Assembly: GCF_022682495.2 (NCBI RefSeq)
Contig: NW_026527292.1
Location: forward strand, 18,501 to 82,500
Direction of reading: 5' to 3'
DNA length: 64,000 bases
Source of the DNA: Desmodus rotundus
Taxonomy: Eukaryota; Chordata; Mammalia; Chiroptera; Phyllostomidae
Numbering within the stretch: position 1 is the first letter of the stretch; every line of letters starts with the position of its first letter. The notes under the pieces were generated by a model. It was not told the DNA's origin. It searched no databases and worked only from the letters and a program-made list of their open reading frames with translations. The position numbers were made by a program, and so were the translations under genes. Below are positions 20,281 through 32,373 of the stretch, one piece after another.

Positions 20281-23200
20281 AGAGACCCAAGGGACACAGT
20301 CAAGAGGAAAGGTTCCCTGGGGTGGGGGGAGATGGAGACCCTCTTGGGCCAGAATCCAGCTGCTGAGTGGGCCTGGTGGCCGAGCCTCACGGGGCGGGGC
20401 TGCCAGCAGGCTTGAGGGCCAGGAGGGGACAGCGCCAGCTGGTGTGGCCCCTGCTGTGCCTTCACTCTTGCAGGGGGTGGGCTGTCCGTTTAGTACCTCC
20501 TGTTCTCTCCATTCCTCAGGAAGATGAGCTGATCCCCTGGCCTCTGGGTTCTGCAGCAGCCCCTGGCCCTGGCAGGAGCAGCCTGCTCACATGGACTTGG
20601 CTGTGATGATTTGGGGGACGAGTGAATCTCCTGGACCTCCAGCTGCCACATGATCGGCTTCTCCCTGTGAGGCTGGGGGCAGTGGGCGGTTGATACAGAT
20701 GTTCAGAAAGATGTGAGCGCTGCCATTCACGGAGGAATTCGGGGTCACATGGTGCAGAGGGCAGCAGTCACAGCTCCCAGAGGAAGACCCTCAGCCCCTC
20801 CCCTTCCAGGGCTGGGCCAGCCCCAGCGCCCTGCCCAGCTCCTTCCTGCAGGGCAGCGCCCTGCACATTGCAGCCTGGGTGAGAGTGCGGGCGATGCCCA
20901 AAGGCGCTCCCGTGACACAGGACGAATGCTGCTGGGAGGACGAGGGTGGCAAGATGTGCACCGCAGCCCCGCCTCGCCCACACCCAGGGAGGCCCCCACC
21001 CCACAGGCAACCCTGGGCTTTTTGTAAACATTCCTGCTTCTGGTTGGTACGGTGGCAAAGCCTGTAACCCTTGACATGGCCCCTTAGCCCCATGTGCCCA
21101 CGTCCCTGGGCTGTGGGGACCCTTCCCACAGAGAGGACCCATCTCTGTGTCTCTCTGTCCGCCCTTTTGTTGTCTTTGAGTCCCTCTAAGTTTGCACCCC
21201 ACACCCAGCGCTGTTCTGTGATTTTGAGTTACTACTTTCCTGTCCCTGGAACCCTGTCAGCCCTCCAAGGCAGGGAGAGTGTGCTCATGGTGCTGCCCAG
21301 GGCCGCCATTGTGGGAGGGATGAGAGAATGCATGGATGGACGAGGGCATCGTCCCTTCACCTCAATCTGGTTGAGGTGAAGGCAACACCCCCTCACCCCA
21401 TCGTGTTCTCTGAACCCAGTCCCGGGGGGCGTCCTGAGCCCCACTTACCCAAAGGGGGGCTGGCACACACTCACCTGTCTAGGAGGCCACACTCCACAGG
21501 CTCAGCCATGGTGGTAGGATTCCTTTTTCTTCCCGAAAACCTGGGCAGTCAAGGCCTGCAGAACCTGTGCAGGACAGGGGCCCAGGAGACACAGACTTGG
21601 GCACAGAAGCGGGGGTGTGCCGGGAACAGCCCAGGGCAGGGGAGGCTGTGGGCAGACTGCTGGTGGGAGGGACCAGGAGCTGGACAGCCTTGGGAAAGAC
21701 TGGCTGGCCCCCCAGGGGCACCGCATAAAGCGGGTGTTGCCCTTGGGCCCAGGCAGGACTTCCCGCCCCCACCCGAGAGGATGAAAGCCATGCCCCACCT
21801 CCCACTTTCTGAGGCTGCAGCAGCCAAGTCAGACCAGGCAGTGACAGTGTCCAGTCCTGGGGAGTCTGAGCCTGGGAGGGACCCTGGACCTGAAGGCTCA
21901 GGAAGGGTGTGGCCTGTGTGGGCTGAGGGTGGGGTCTCTGAGGGCACACGGGCACCCCCGCCCTTACAAACGGGAACGGCTGAGGCCTGGGTGTGTGCAT
22001 GGGAAGACATTTCGGGGCGGGAGCCTCTACAATCCTAGGAAAACTCTGCCCTCCATTCTCCATCTGCCGTGGAGAATGCGGCCTCAGCCGGAGCAGCTGG
22101 TCTCAGAGGAAAAGGGACAGTGAGTCCACAGCAAGCTGCTCCATGGCCTTGCCAGAGAGCGCTGGGCACACACACTGCCAGGCAGGGTGGCCGCAGCTCA
22201 GATGGGTGCACAAGTGGCGAGGCCCTGGCTGTCCCTGCAGCCCCTTTGGACCGGGCCAGGGGGCTCCTGGGGACAGATATGCTAACAAGATTGAGTGCAC
22301 AGCCTCTGGTACCCTGAGGACTAGGTAGGGGAGGCCACAGGCAGCAACAGCACAGGCACTGTGACAAGCCAGAAGGCCTGGCTGCTGGATACTCACCTTG
22401 GCCTAGTGAGCTGCTGCTGCTATTTGTAATGTGTGATTGCCCAGCAAGGGCGCAGGGGTGCCTGGGCCAGACCCAGGCCACGGCACTGGGAGGAGGCCTG
22501 TCCTCCCTCTCCCTCCCTGTGTCCCTGAGGTCAGTGGCCGTCCCCTGCAATGGCGGCAGCAGCGGCGGCGGGGAGGGGGTGATCTGTCCTTTTTAAACGG
22601 AAGACGGAGCCTATCCCTGCTCTGGGGAGCTGTCTTCAGGAACCCCCGCCTCCTGGGCAGGACCAGTGCGTCACGTGAGGTGTCCCCCGCCTTGGCCAGG
22701 CCACCTCTCTAGCCCACCCCCTTCAGGCCACTGGACATGGCTCTGCCTGGGGGGCAGGTGGGAAATGAAGGTGATGTGGAGACTGAACCTCGGCCTGTGG
22801 GGTCAGAGCCAGAGAAGGGAGGCCTGCTGCTGCTGTGCTCAGGTCCAGGCCCCCGGAGTCCTTTTGTGGCAGGTACCACAGGCTCTGAGGTGCCTGCCCT
22901 GGCTCCAGCAGGCCTGACTCCCCGTGGGCAGCCCTGCGCCCGCCTCACCTTCCAGCCACATGCAGCCCCGAGACAGGAGTCCAGGGCTCACACGCTGGAC
23001 CCTGCGACCCCCACACAGCCACCCCTAGATCACCATCGGATACCTGGGTGTGCAGGGGTCGGGTTGTTGCTCGTCCTCGCGGGGAGGACGACCCTCCCAC
23101 AGGTGAGCCTGCAGCTCCAAGTGTGTGGGGTCCAGATGCCCCATAGGTGCCTCAGCACACAGGGGCAGCATAATGGGAAAAGTCAGTCCCTGACTCGAGT

Positions 23201-24822
23201 ACACGACCCCCGTGTGGCCAGGGCTCTCAGACACACCAGGTACGCACGTGGAGCCAGAGGAAGAAGGGGAGGTCAGCAATTAGTCCTTCTCAGGGGACGG
23301 CTCCCGTGGGGTCTTCCTGGACCAGTGATGCATCTGGTTGTGGGGTCCCTTGTGGGATTACAGCAAGGAGGGCTCCCCTTTCTCTGGACGATCAGAATTC
23401 ACAAGGAGAATGGACACAGGTCATACTTCTGAGCTTTTACTCAGACACGATGTGGAAACTCCCAGCCTGTGGGAGAAGGTGGGACAGGTCCCCTCCAGGC
23501 CCCTGTGAGTTCTCACTGTCCCCAGGCTTCTCCTGCCACAGCCTCACCTTCAGGAGACGGCCTGAGGTGGGCCCTGGGCTCTGGGCACCAGGGTCTGAGG
23601 TTCTGGAAAACTTGTGGTGGGGGCTTATCTCCGCAGGAGCCCGTCTTCAGGCTCAGGAACTGCAGCTCTGGCGTGCTGGCCCTTCCCCTTCTCGGGGACC
23701 CTGCTGCTCCCCAGGATGGGTATAAACACAGGGAGTGGAGTGCTCCTTGCAGCTGCTCTGCCTGTTTCTCCCCACTGGACAGAGCTGAGGATTATTTAAA
23801 ACACAAACCCGTTTTCTCTTCGACTTCAACCCACCCCCACAGAACTCCACATTTCTGCCCAGTTTCAGGAGTCTGCACAGCCCTGGTAAACCCAGGCCTG
23901 GTTGGCCCACAGCCCTTTGGTGAACAATTTAATTGCTTTTGCGGGAGGCTGTGGGGACCGATGGCCTTTTATGTTTTAGTTCTCTGACCGAAGCCCATTT
24001 AGATGGTGCAGAATCCTCGGTCTTTGATTTCTGATAAATGCTGATTTCTGTGAAAAAACCCTAATTATCTCCGGCTCTTCCCTCCCTCCAGGCAGAGTCC
24101 CCGGGGAAGGCGGTGCCTGCCCTTTGGCACCAAGGAGGCCCTCTCCCACCCTGGTAGCTTGTAGTGACACTGAAGTGCCCCCCATCCCCCACCTTGGGCA
24201 GCGCCCTCCCCTCCCCATGCCCAGGGTGCAGCTAAGGCCCTGATGCAGCCCCAGCCTCTGGGCGCCATGGAGACCTGCATCCGTTTGGAACATATTCCCA
24301 TAGAACTCCCCCCAACCCCGGTTTTCTCCCCAGTGTTGACTCTCTGCTTCGATGGCTCTAAGAACTTCTGTCTGTTGAATACCAGGGACCAGTCCCTGGG
24401 AGCAAGAAGGGTGAAGATGATGAAATAGTCCTTTTGTGGTTGGTTTTGTGAGTAGGAGAAACATTAGTGAACTTGAGCAGACAGCATTCTGGTTTGTACC
24501 AGTACAGCGTCTGTGAGGGACCTGCAACTGTGCTCAGGGCCAGGCCGAACGTTCACCCCGCTGCCCCCCGCAAAACATCCGGGATTGGGGATTTTCTTTT
24601 TTTAAGCAGCGATTTGCCACCACATGGGGAGGGTGGGAGGATGGCATTGGAGAGAGCACGCTGAGATGGGGTCTGCTGGGGCCCGTCCTGTCCAGGACAC
24701 CTCCCCACACCCCCTGCAGAACGGGGTGCACACACAGCAGGTCTCTCCCCGGGGCTGAAGGCGGCCAGGTCACCTGAGCTTTGGGACTCTGGTTTTGTCC
24801 TATTGCAGTAATCGTAATAATA
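20281..24822. other. GC-rich spacer, no supported gene
   Basis: About 4.5 kb of GC-rich DNA with many overlapping open frames on both strands (longest 21,328-22,038 + and 22,737-23,432 +). None has a recognisable domain, and opposite-strand frames are equally long, as expected by chance at this composition. A short GGC-rich run is at 22,550-22,575. I see no duplicate of this stretch in the window. Exons of an unknown subtelomeric gene cannot be excluded by reading alone. Confidence 0.5.
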
Positions 24823-24846
24823 GTTTTAGTAATAATAATAATAAAC
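24823..24846. repeat. (AAT)n microsatellite
   Basis: AGTAATAATAATAATAAAC: a short run of AAT with flanking imperfect units. Confidence 0.8.
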
Positions 24847-24927
24847 AATAACTAACAATACCTCTCATAGTCATCCCCGGGGTTGGCTGGCTGTGGAACT
24901 GCTGAGGAGCATTTGTGTTAGAATTAC

Positions 24928-25012
24928 TTTCCTGGGGTGGGGTGGAGGGATGGGGAGAAAAGGCACACAACTGTAATTGAATAACAATACAAAATTAAAA
25001 TTAAAAAAAAAT
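24928..25012 (+). mobile_element. Probable LINE-1 3' end with A-rich tail
   Basis: CACACAACTGTAATTGAATA followed by ACAATACAAAATTAAAATT and a run of A resembles the 3' terminus of an L1 common in bats (a short 'ACTGTAATTGAA' motif followed by an AATAAA-like tail). A G-rich GGGGTGGGGTGGAGGGATGG precedes it. It is strongly 5'-truncated. The family call is from memory. Confidence 0.45.
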
Positions 25013-25276
25013 TATTTTCCACTTGTGATGGTTTCTGGATGGAATCCCATGCAGATGTGACATTAAGGGGGAGCCACTGTCCTTGGTTGGGTGACTGGGG
25101 CTCGCCGAGGATCAGGTCGGATCCGGCAGACTCCCAGCTGGTCAGGACAGGCACCCGGTGTGTGTCCATGGAGGTGGCTCTGGGGAGATGGTGTCTCCTG
25201 TGTGTGGTCTGAGTTCGGGCCATGGACTCCCATGGACCAGCCTCAAGTGAGCGGCCTTGGAGGCACGGGAGGCCAT

Positions 25277-26254
25277 GTGAGCCTGGTCACTGACCCCCTT
25301 CCCCTACAGGGAACACTGTTGGGGTGCACGTTCCCCTCGGGGAATCATCTGCATGTTGGCGACATGCTGTTTGAATGAGGCCCCCTCTGGCCCTGCACGC
25401 GGGCCCCTTGGAGGAGGGACAGCTGGTGTGGGGACTCGGCCAGACAAGCAGAGGCTTCCTGTGGGCACATCACAGCCCCCCAGAGCCCAAGAGTCTGACA
25501 CACAGTCCCCACCGTGGGTCGCCCTGAGCTTCATCCAAGGGCGAAGGCAGTGTGGAGAACAGGGTGCTCCCAGTCAGGAACCTGTTAACAGGAGCTGGGG
25601 GCGGGTTGGCTCAGAGACCCGGAGAGGGGAGTGTGTCAGAAGCGAGGTCTGGCAGGGTCCCCTCCCCGCACTGCGAGATCCCCAGCGAGGAGTCGGTGGT
25701 AGGCCTGGGGTGCAGGGATGGCCAGGAGCTGAGGGGCATCCACAGGCATCGGGGGCACCTCGACTTGGTGCAGTTAATGGGTCGAAACACTCAGACATGG
25801 GCATTAAACACACTCATGAAATCCCCAAACCAGAGCTGAGCTGAGCTTCCAAAGTGACTGAGATGTATAGCAAATAAAAGTCTGAAATTACAGAAAGCTT
25901 TTTCAGAGATTGCTCTGCAGGACCAGGGGAGGGGCCCTTCTGCTCTCCGTCGAGTTATTACAGAATTCTATTTTGTTTTTAACATCATGGTTTTTAATAA
26001 GAAACCATCTAGCAGCATCCCCCCGCCCCCTCCGAGGGTATTGTTTTGTGGCCCTTTTTAGCTGGAAGGCTGATTTTGTAATAATTTACCAAACAGAAGT
26101 GTCCTTTTCCTGATGCGGAGACAGGGGCTCCTGCAGGGGACATCTGTTTGTGGAGCTCGCTTGGGGAGTCCGTGACCTCATTACACCTTGGCAGGTGGGG
26201 GGGGTCCCTTTCCCAAACACCTCCCAGGGTCTGAGTCGAGCACACGGGCCATTC
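25277..26254. repeat. Segmental duplication block B1
   Basis: Matches 1-990 in the same orientation (offset about 25,260-25,280). It ends where an LTR begins with TGTTATAG at 26,255, while copy A continues with GTTCCAGGAAGGGGC. Confidence 0.85.
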
Positions 26255-27352
26255 TGTTATAGATCACGCGGGGGGTGGTTCACGATAAAGTTTTAAAGAA
26301 AGGATTCCACCTTTCTGTCTCTGGAGGTTTCCCCACGCACACACACACCTACTAGGTTCCAAATGCACGCCGCCAGAGGAAAGACGTCTCTCAATGCCAG
26401 GGACTGTTGAAAAGGAAAGAAATTATTTATTTAAAAATAACACAGACTTAGAGTAATGGCTTAATGTCTTCATTAAGATACTAAAGTCCTCTAGAATACC
26501 CACAGATGCACAGTCCTTCCCTCTCCCTCTGCCCAGTCCGGGGTACCGTATCTCAGGAAAAGAAGTAGAAGTCCGTGATTCAGACTCCCAGCACCATCAA
26601 TTTTGTGGCTGCCGCAATCTCCAGTTAATCCAAAGCCATGTGGCAGCCCATGCCACAGCCCACCAGCAAGAGTCCTTTCTCCCCTTGTCTTCCCGGCAAA
26701 GTCTCTTCAGCTGCCTAAGCCGTGTGGCAAAAAGAAGCACTCCAAAACCACATGGTCCTCTCCTATTCACTCCGCCAAAGCTGCATGTTTCTCTCCCTTC
26801 TTCCCCAAAACCTCGTGGTCGTCCCTCTTCTCCTTCAGAACCACGTGGTCCTCTCTCTGTATGGCTGCCACACCTAGGTTTAAATCCCAGCGCCCATCTT
26901 CCTTTGCAGCCCCATTTCCGACTCCTCCTACCACCAGTTACACCTGCCAGCATCCCTGTATTCTTCCAGCTTTACTGGGCTGTCATAGTAAGTCCGGGCT
27001 GGTGTGGCCCCATGCATGGCATGGAGCCAAACATCTCCACGCTCTCACGCAGGCTCTGTAACCAGGGGGAGTTGATTCCCAGTTATATCTTGGGTGGAAT
27101 TTGCTCCCATCCCCCTGGCTCAAAGCGTGCCCACAGCTATTTAACATATCTATGAAACCAGTTAAAGGTTATAAATATGTTAAATGACTGTGCCAGGGGT
27201 TAGCGGCAAAGCTCTTGCTACCCAAAACAGCTCTGAATGGCTCTGTTCCATATGTCCCTTCCCGTGCTCAGGCTTGTGGGTGTGAGGACATCCTATATAT
27301 ATATTTTTAATATTTCCTGAACACCTTGAGTTTGGGACCCCATTACAAATCC
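26255..27352 (-). mobile_element. ERV LTR, 3'-trimmed, at a deletion junction in copy B
   Basis: The same family as 15,407-16,287: shared 'GAGGAAAGACGTCTCTCAAT', 'GAAAGAAATTATTTATTTAA', 'TTTAACATATCTATGAAACC' and 'CAGCTCTGAA'. This copy has extra internal segments (about 26,438-26,512 and 26,600-26,780). Its end stops at CATTACAAATCCTATC, about 35 bases short of the end seen in the other copy, and passes straight into array sequence equivalent to copy A position ~7,281. About 6.3 kb present in copy A is therefore missing here. Minus orientation is inferred from its relative. Confidence 0.7.
26335..26351. repeat. (CA)n microsatellite
   Basis: A short ACACACACAC run inside the LTR, absent from the related LTR at 15,407. 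Confidence 0.7.
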
Positions 27353-27738
27353 TATCATGTTATGTACGTGCCCTTCCACACACGTCTAGAAGCCTGTTTC
27401 CTAGAGTGTGTCTTGGCTTCATTTAGTCTTTTCGCTTCCTCAAATGAGTGCCACTCTTGTACAATTTGAGGTCTTGTGCCTAACACTTGTGTTTAAGGGT
27501 GCAGATTTTGTTCTCAAGTTTAAGTATGTAGTATGTTTAGCATCATTCAGTTGAAACCATTTTGTAACTCACATGGTGGTTCATTTTGGAGGTTCTGTAG
27601 GAGTCTATTTCAGAAGTACCAAGCAGGAGAACTTTCCAGTCACCCATTTTCAGTGATCTCTAGCTTTAGTGCTGCGAGAGCAAAACACATACTGTAATTG
27701 ATTTCAATGGTGCAATTCTGGTTGAAGCTGTCTTTATA

Positions 27739-29028
27739 CCAGGTTGGCCCAAAAGTAAGTACGGCCACCCACCACACTTTTGCCATCCTGCCCCTTCATG
27801 TGACTCTGGATTGCATACTTGTCTTTAACTTCATGGGAAACTGTTTTTTTGGAGTGTATCATGACAGATGTCATACCAGCATGCGTTTCAATAAAAAACT
27901 CATCAAAACCATTGATTGATGTTGTGGCCATTTTCAACCTGAAGATGGCTGAACATAAGGAACAGTTTTGGCACATTAGGCTCTGTCATTTCAAGAAAGG
28001 TGAAAGCACATCTGGAATGCCAAAATAAAGATTTGTAGTGTGTACGTTAGGTGATGAAATGTGTCGAAGTGATTTGCAAAGTTTCACGCCTAAGATTTCT
28101 CACACAGAGGTGCCCCACGGGCATGGCAGACCAGTAGCAGTTCACGGCCATCGAGTCCAGACCTTACCTGAGGACAGACCAGGTTATGCCATGTGGGAGA
28201 CGGGTGACATACTCAAAGTATCCAAACTGAGCACTGAAAATCATTTGCACCTGCATGATTACGTGAATCGCTTTGAAGTTTGGGTTTCACACATATTGAA
28301 GGGATGGGGGGGGGGAGACCTTCTTGACCTCATTCCCACATGCGGTTTTCTAGTGAAACCTAAGGAAACTGTTCTGCTTGCAAGCAAATTGCTAGGGGCG
28401 TATGAACTGTTAAACTTTGAGAATAATATGGAACAGGAGAGATAGTGTGCAAATGAAGGAACTACCACCAGCAGCTCCTCCACAGGGCGGTCTTCATCCA
28501 GAGCAGGTGATGTTGCCTATGTGGTGATAACAGAGCAAGTTCTGTAGGAGGTGCTTCTTGGGGTAATTCGCAACATGTGCTGCCCCATCACTGCAAGACC
28601 AACTGCATGCACTTCCTGTTGACAGAGTCGAAGGAGAAGACGGGGAAGCTTCAGGATGAGGTGGGAGCGCACGTTTCTGTTTGGTGACCAGTGAGAAACG
28701 GTTCCAGCCTGGCCGCGCAGCCGTGATTCATCAGCAGTACTCACCAGAAATTGCACCTTTGCATGGACATTTAGTTCAGTATTCCGAATTTCTCAGTGGA
28801 GAGAAATTTCCGTTCTGTGGAAGACTGCAGAAGGCACCTGGAAGAGCTGTGCTGCTAAAGGTAACAGTGCTGTGGGACGATGGAATGGGAAGTTGTCTGA
28901 AAGATGGCAGAGGCCAGTGGCAAGGAATGGCGATGACGTTGTGCAGTTATAATTTGGGAGGAAAAAGAAAAGTGTGCCCGTCGTTGCATTTTACCGTAAA
29001 CAGCTAAGGAACCTTTCAGCCAAGGCTT
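27739..29028 (+). mobile_element. Mariner transposon, full length, dead (paralogue of 7,661-8,969)
   Basis: The left end CAGGTTGGCCCAAAAGTAAG follows a TA at 27,737-27,738. The right end CCTTTCAGCCAAGGC has lost its flanking TA. The frame 28,038-28,445 still reads HGRPVAVHGHRVQTLPED, DILKVSKLSTENHL and FEVWV, the DNA-binding half of the transposase. Later pieces are out of frame (28,681-29,007 holds the C-terminal part). It moved here with the block and did not transpose independently. Confidence 0.87.
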
Positions 29029-29659
29029 TGGTTCGATACGCATTGTATCTGTCGGTTTCTGCTGCCGTCTCGTGGCCGTTTTGGGGAATGACTCCTTAGT
29101 GCATGTCAGCAGGAAAAGGGGTTGATTCCAGTGGGAATCCCTTTGACTTTTCATAGTAGTGTAATTTAGAAGCTCAGTTGAAGACGTCTAAATGTCAGGA
29201 TTGTGTAGTTACTTTGCAACTGGTCTCCAGATATCGGCCGAGGGAGCAATAAATGTATTTTCTGTGACGTTTTTTGGAACTGGCTTTGTAGCGTATTGGA
29301 GGCAGGTTTTTACAAGTGCCAAGTGTGCTTGAAAATCGTTTGTAATTTTCTTTTTCCATCGGAGTTTCTTTAAATAACATGGAGGTCAAATTTATTTGAA
29401 ATTGTCCACCGAGAGGTAAAAAAAAGTAAAGTAAAATACAAGCGCTCTCATTTTGTGTACGTGCCCCCAAGGACATATCTACGGGCTCGTTTCCTCCACT
29501 TTGCCTGGACTTGGTTTACTATTTTAGGTTCCTCCCACAGGTGCAAAACTTGTGCATTTCCAGCTTCTGTGTCTGACCTGTGCATTCAAGGGTAAAGATT
29601 TCTTTCTCAAGTTTTCATACAGAGCATCTTTGCCATCAGTCTTGTCGAGTTATTTTGTT

Positions 29660-30415
29660 TTTTACATTTATGTATTCACTTACTTTGATTTTTTAAAAAA
29701 GTTATTGATTATGCTATTACAGTTTTCCCAATTTCCCTACCCTTTTCCCCCCTCCTCCCTGCACCCCTTACCCTCCAGCATTCCTCTCTCCCCTTAATTC
29801 ATGTCCATGTGTTGTACATATAAGTTCTTTGAGTTCTCTGTTTCCTATACCATTTTTCATCTCTCGCCATCTATTTTGTGCCTACTAATTATGCTGCTTC
29901 TTCTCTGTACCTTCGTCCCCCTATTCTTCCCCTCCCCCTGCCCGCTGAAATCCCTCCATGTGAAGTCCATTTCTCTGATTCTGTTCCTGTTCTAGTTGTT
30001 TGCTTAGTTTTGGTTTTCTTTGCGGTTCAGTTGTTGATGTGAGTTTGTTGTCATTTCACTGTTCATAGTTGTGGATGTTCTTCAATTTCTTAGATAAGTC
30101 CTTTTAACATTTCATAGAATAAGGGCTTGGTGGTGATGAACTCCTTCAACTCGACCTTATCTGGGGAGCACTTTATCTGCCCTTCCATTCTAAATGATAG
30201 CTTTGCTGGATAGAGTCATCTTGGGTGGAGGTCCTTGCCTTTCATGACTTTGAATACTTCTTTCCAGCCCCTTTTTGCCTGTAGGGTTTCTTTTGAGAAA
30301 TCAGCTGATAGCATTATGGGCACCCGTTTGTAGGTAAATCTCTCCTTTCAGTTGCTGCTTCTAAGATTATCTCTTTATCATTAATGTTGGGTAACTTAAT
30401 GATGATGTACCCAGG
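29660..30415 (-). mobile_element. HAL1 3' half, truncated by rearrangement
   Basis: Same element as 9,601-11,103. The A-rich end (about 29,660-29,705 on plus as T-rich) and the non-coding region are kept, and ORF1 text (30,065-30,415) reaches only the C-terminal part before the block junction. It has no independent insertion signature; it was copied with the block and then cut. Confidence 0.8.
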
Positions 30416-30579
30416 TGTGTGGTTTTACTATTATTCCATGCAAATTATTTTCTAAATCCAATTGTGATTTATTTTGGGGTGGTCATTTAGAAGTGTATTT
30501 CGTAATTTGTAAATGTAAGTACTTTCTAGTTATCTCTTGTTACTGATTTCTTGATTAATGGCAGTGAGAGCAAGAAATA

Positions 30580-30614
30580 TGTGTGTGTGTGTATATACAC
30601 ACACACACACACAA
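30580..30614. repeat. Palindromic GT-TA-CA microsatellite
   Basis: GTGTGTGTGTGTATATACAC and a following ACACACACACAC form a self-complementary run able to fold back. The paralogous place in copy A (about 13,085) has no such run. Confidence 0.85.
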
Positions 30615-30769
30615 ACACATTTCAGTCCTTTAAAATTTGTTGGAACTTGCTTTATGTTACAATATGGTCAGTTTTTATAAACGTCTGCATGGTACTTGGA
30701 AAGCATCTGTAATCTGCAGTTTTGAGGTGTAGTGAAGTACTTGTGCACATTGAATGCAATTTGCTTCTC

Positions 30770-31130
30770 ATGTTTTTTAAAAAATATTTTTTACTATATT
30801 TTTGTGGGCTTCATTGGTTCTGAAACAGAGAGAGTTTTGGTAAATCTCCTATAATGATTATTAGTCTATTTTTCTTTGTAGCTCTGTTCTATATAATTTT
30901 GAATTTATGTTATTAAGTGAATAAAAATTTAAAAGTAACTGATAAATTGAACTTACTGATATGAAGTACTCCTTTTTATATGTAGTGGGGTTTTGGGTTT
31001 TTTTTTGCCTCCAAGTCTACTATATGTGATATCATTTTGATTTGGTTAATGTTCGTGTACTATATTTTCCCCATTCTTTCACTTTAGATCTCTTGGTATG
31101 TTTCAGATAGCTCTGTTTTATGTTAGTTAT
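30770..31130 (-). mobile_element. Old L1 ORF2 remnant (paralogue of 13,250-13,640)
   Basis: Same antisense L1 text as in copy A, such as 'ATGAAGTACTCCTTTTTATA' and 'CCCATTCTTTCACTTTAGAT', with small indels. No open frame. Confidence 0.5.
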
Positions 31131-31750
31131 GAGTGGATGGTAAAATCAATTAAAGAATTGATCTTGGTGGAGGATGTCATGTAGGGGGCCCAATAATTTT
31201 CCCGTTCAGTGGTTCCAGCACCTTGTATTATATCACAAATATTTTCCCACATATGTAAGGAGATATTTTTATCATAGAAAATAACCACGGCACCTCACAT
31301 CATCGCTGTCTCATTTATGCTCTTCTGTGTGTGGGGTTTCTGACTCTCTCCTGTAAGTGATATTCTCCCGCCTATGCATATCTTACATTTGGCCATTTTC
31401 ATTTGCTAACCTGTGTCCTACCTGTTGGATTATTAGACCAGCCCAAAGATAGTTGAGGTCACAGGAAAGGTTGTTTCCCCACCAGGTAAGCAAGCAGTCA
31501 GGTGTTTAATATGAGGTGAATTTGGGGAGTACATGTACGTCACCATTTACTTAAGGAAGATGTAACAATTTAAGTAAAGTAACTTATTCTCAGAACAGAA
31601 TGGTTATATCAGTGAAATATGGAACAATGTTCTAAGGTAGCTTGTGGATATACAACTTGTATTTGAAGTTTCAAAGGTGACAATGAAGAGGGCTAACATT
31701 TTGCACTTGGCACGTTGATTTTAAACTGGCTGTTAAGGAAGGGAAGGCTT

Positions 31751-31811
31751 AGCTTTGCGCAGTGGCAGTATCGTAGCCAATGAGGTTTATCTGAGGCGCG
31801 ATTATTGCTAA
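31751..31811 (+). pseudogene. RNU4: U4 snRNA retropseudogene, 5' part only
   Basis: AGCTTTGCGCAGTGGCAGTA at 31,751 continues through TCGTAGCCAATGAGG and GAGGCGCGATTATTGCTAA. This is the first ~61 nucleotides of U4, including the U6-pairing stem II region, with one visible change (TTTATCTGAGG for TTTATCCGAGG). The remaining two thirds of U4, including the Sm site, is absent, so it cannot be functional. It is bordered by AAGGAAGGGAAGGCT and AAGAAAGGGAAGACT, an approximate 15-bp target duplication. Copy A at 14,237-14,255 has a single AAGAAAGGGAAGACT. There is no A tail. Confidence 0.93.
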
Positions 31812-32281
31812 AAGAAAGGGAAGACTGAGAAATTGCTTAGGATTGTCATCTCATTTCTTCCTAAGAGGTTTAGTTGCCACAGTTTGGTTTAGGAAGAGAG
31901 CTTCAGCACCATCACCTCAGCTTCAGACAGTGACACTCCTAGCAAGAGCCTGTTGACCCTCTTACCGTCTCCTCGTGTCTTAAAGTTTTGGGAGTTGCCG
32001 AACAGAAATCAACCTGCCAGGTATGCTGGCTTTTTTCCTAAATTAGCTGCATGTCCCCCATTTCACCATTGAAATCTAAGACTCTGTTCTTCCATATTCC
32101 AAAATACCCTATATACCCAATATCACCTCAATTTATTTGGTATTCATTTGAATGTGAATTCCCCTTGTCCATGTATTAGACATTGAATACCTCCCATTAA
32201 TCAGATTAATTTGATTTGATTGTCATCTTAGCTGTGAGAATGTAGAAGGTATGATAAAAAATAATTTTTTAATCCCCACAG

Positions 32282-32373
32282 GTTTGGTTATCCAGCCATG
32301 TGACGTTCATGGCCGGGACAGTAACTTCTGGAAAGTGTAGTCTCTGAGAGATCATGGGCATCTCCTGGCGAAA
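32282..32373 (+). other. Exon-like 92-bp segment (copy B)
   Basis: Flanked by TTTTTTAATCCCCACAG and GTAAGCATTA. Same length as 14,708-14,799 and aligned without gaps at the borders. A TGA falls early in the frame that is open in copy A, so it is not coding here. Confidence 0.3.

Larger units (their letters stand above)
27353..30415. repeat. Segmental duplication block B2
   Basis: Collinear with 7,281-10,385. Carries array unit sequence, the landmark TGCTGCCGTCTCGTGG at 29,060, a full mariner and the 3' half of a HAL1. The right edge is abrupt: HAL1 text ends at about 30,405-30,420 and continues as the equivalent of copy A ~12,926, so about 2.5 kb is missing. Confidence 0.9.

Noticed and set aside
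21328..22038. 236-codon open frame, the longest in the window
   Set aside because: Overlaps a 194-codon frame on the opposite strand and a 153-codon frame; no domain, no convincing start context, not seen in any duplicate.
22737..23432. 231-codon open frame in the GC-rich spacer
   Set aside because: No recognisable domain, low-complexity Gly/Pro/Leu composition, and other frames of similar length overlap on both strands, as expected by chance in GC-rich DNA.
31751..31811. Functional U4 snRNA gene
   Set aside because: Only the first 61 nucleotides exist, with target duplications on both sides and no upstream snRNA promoter elements visible.
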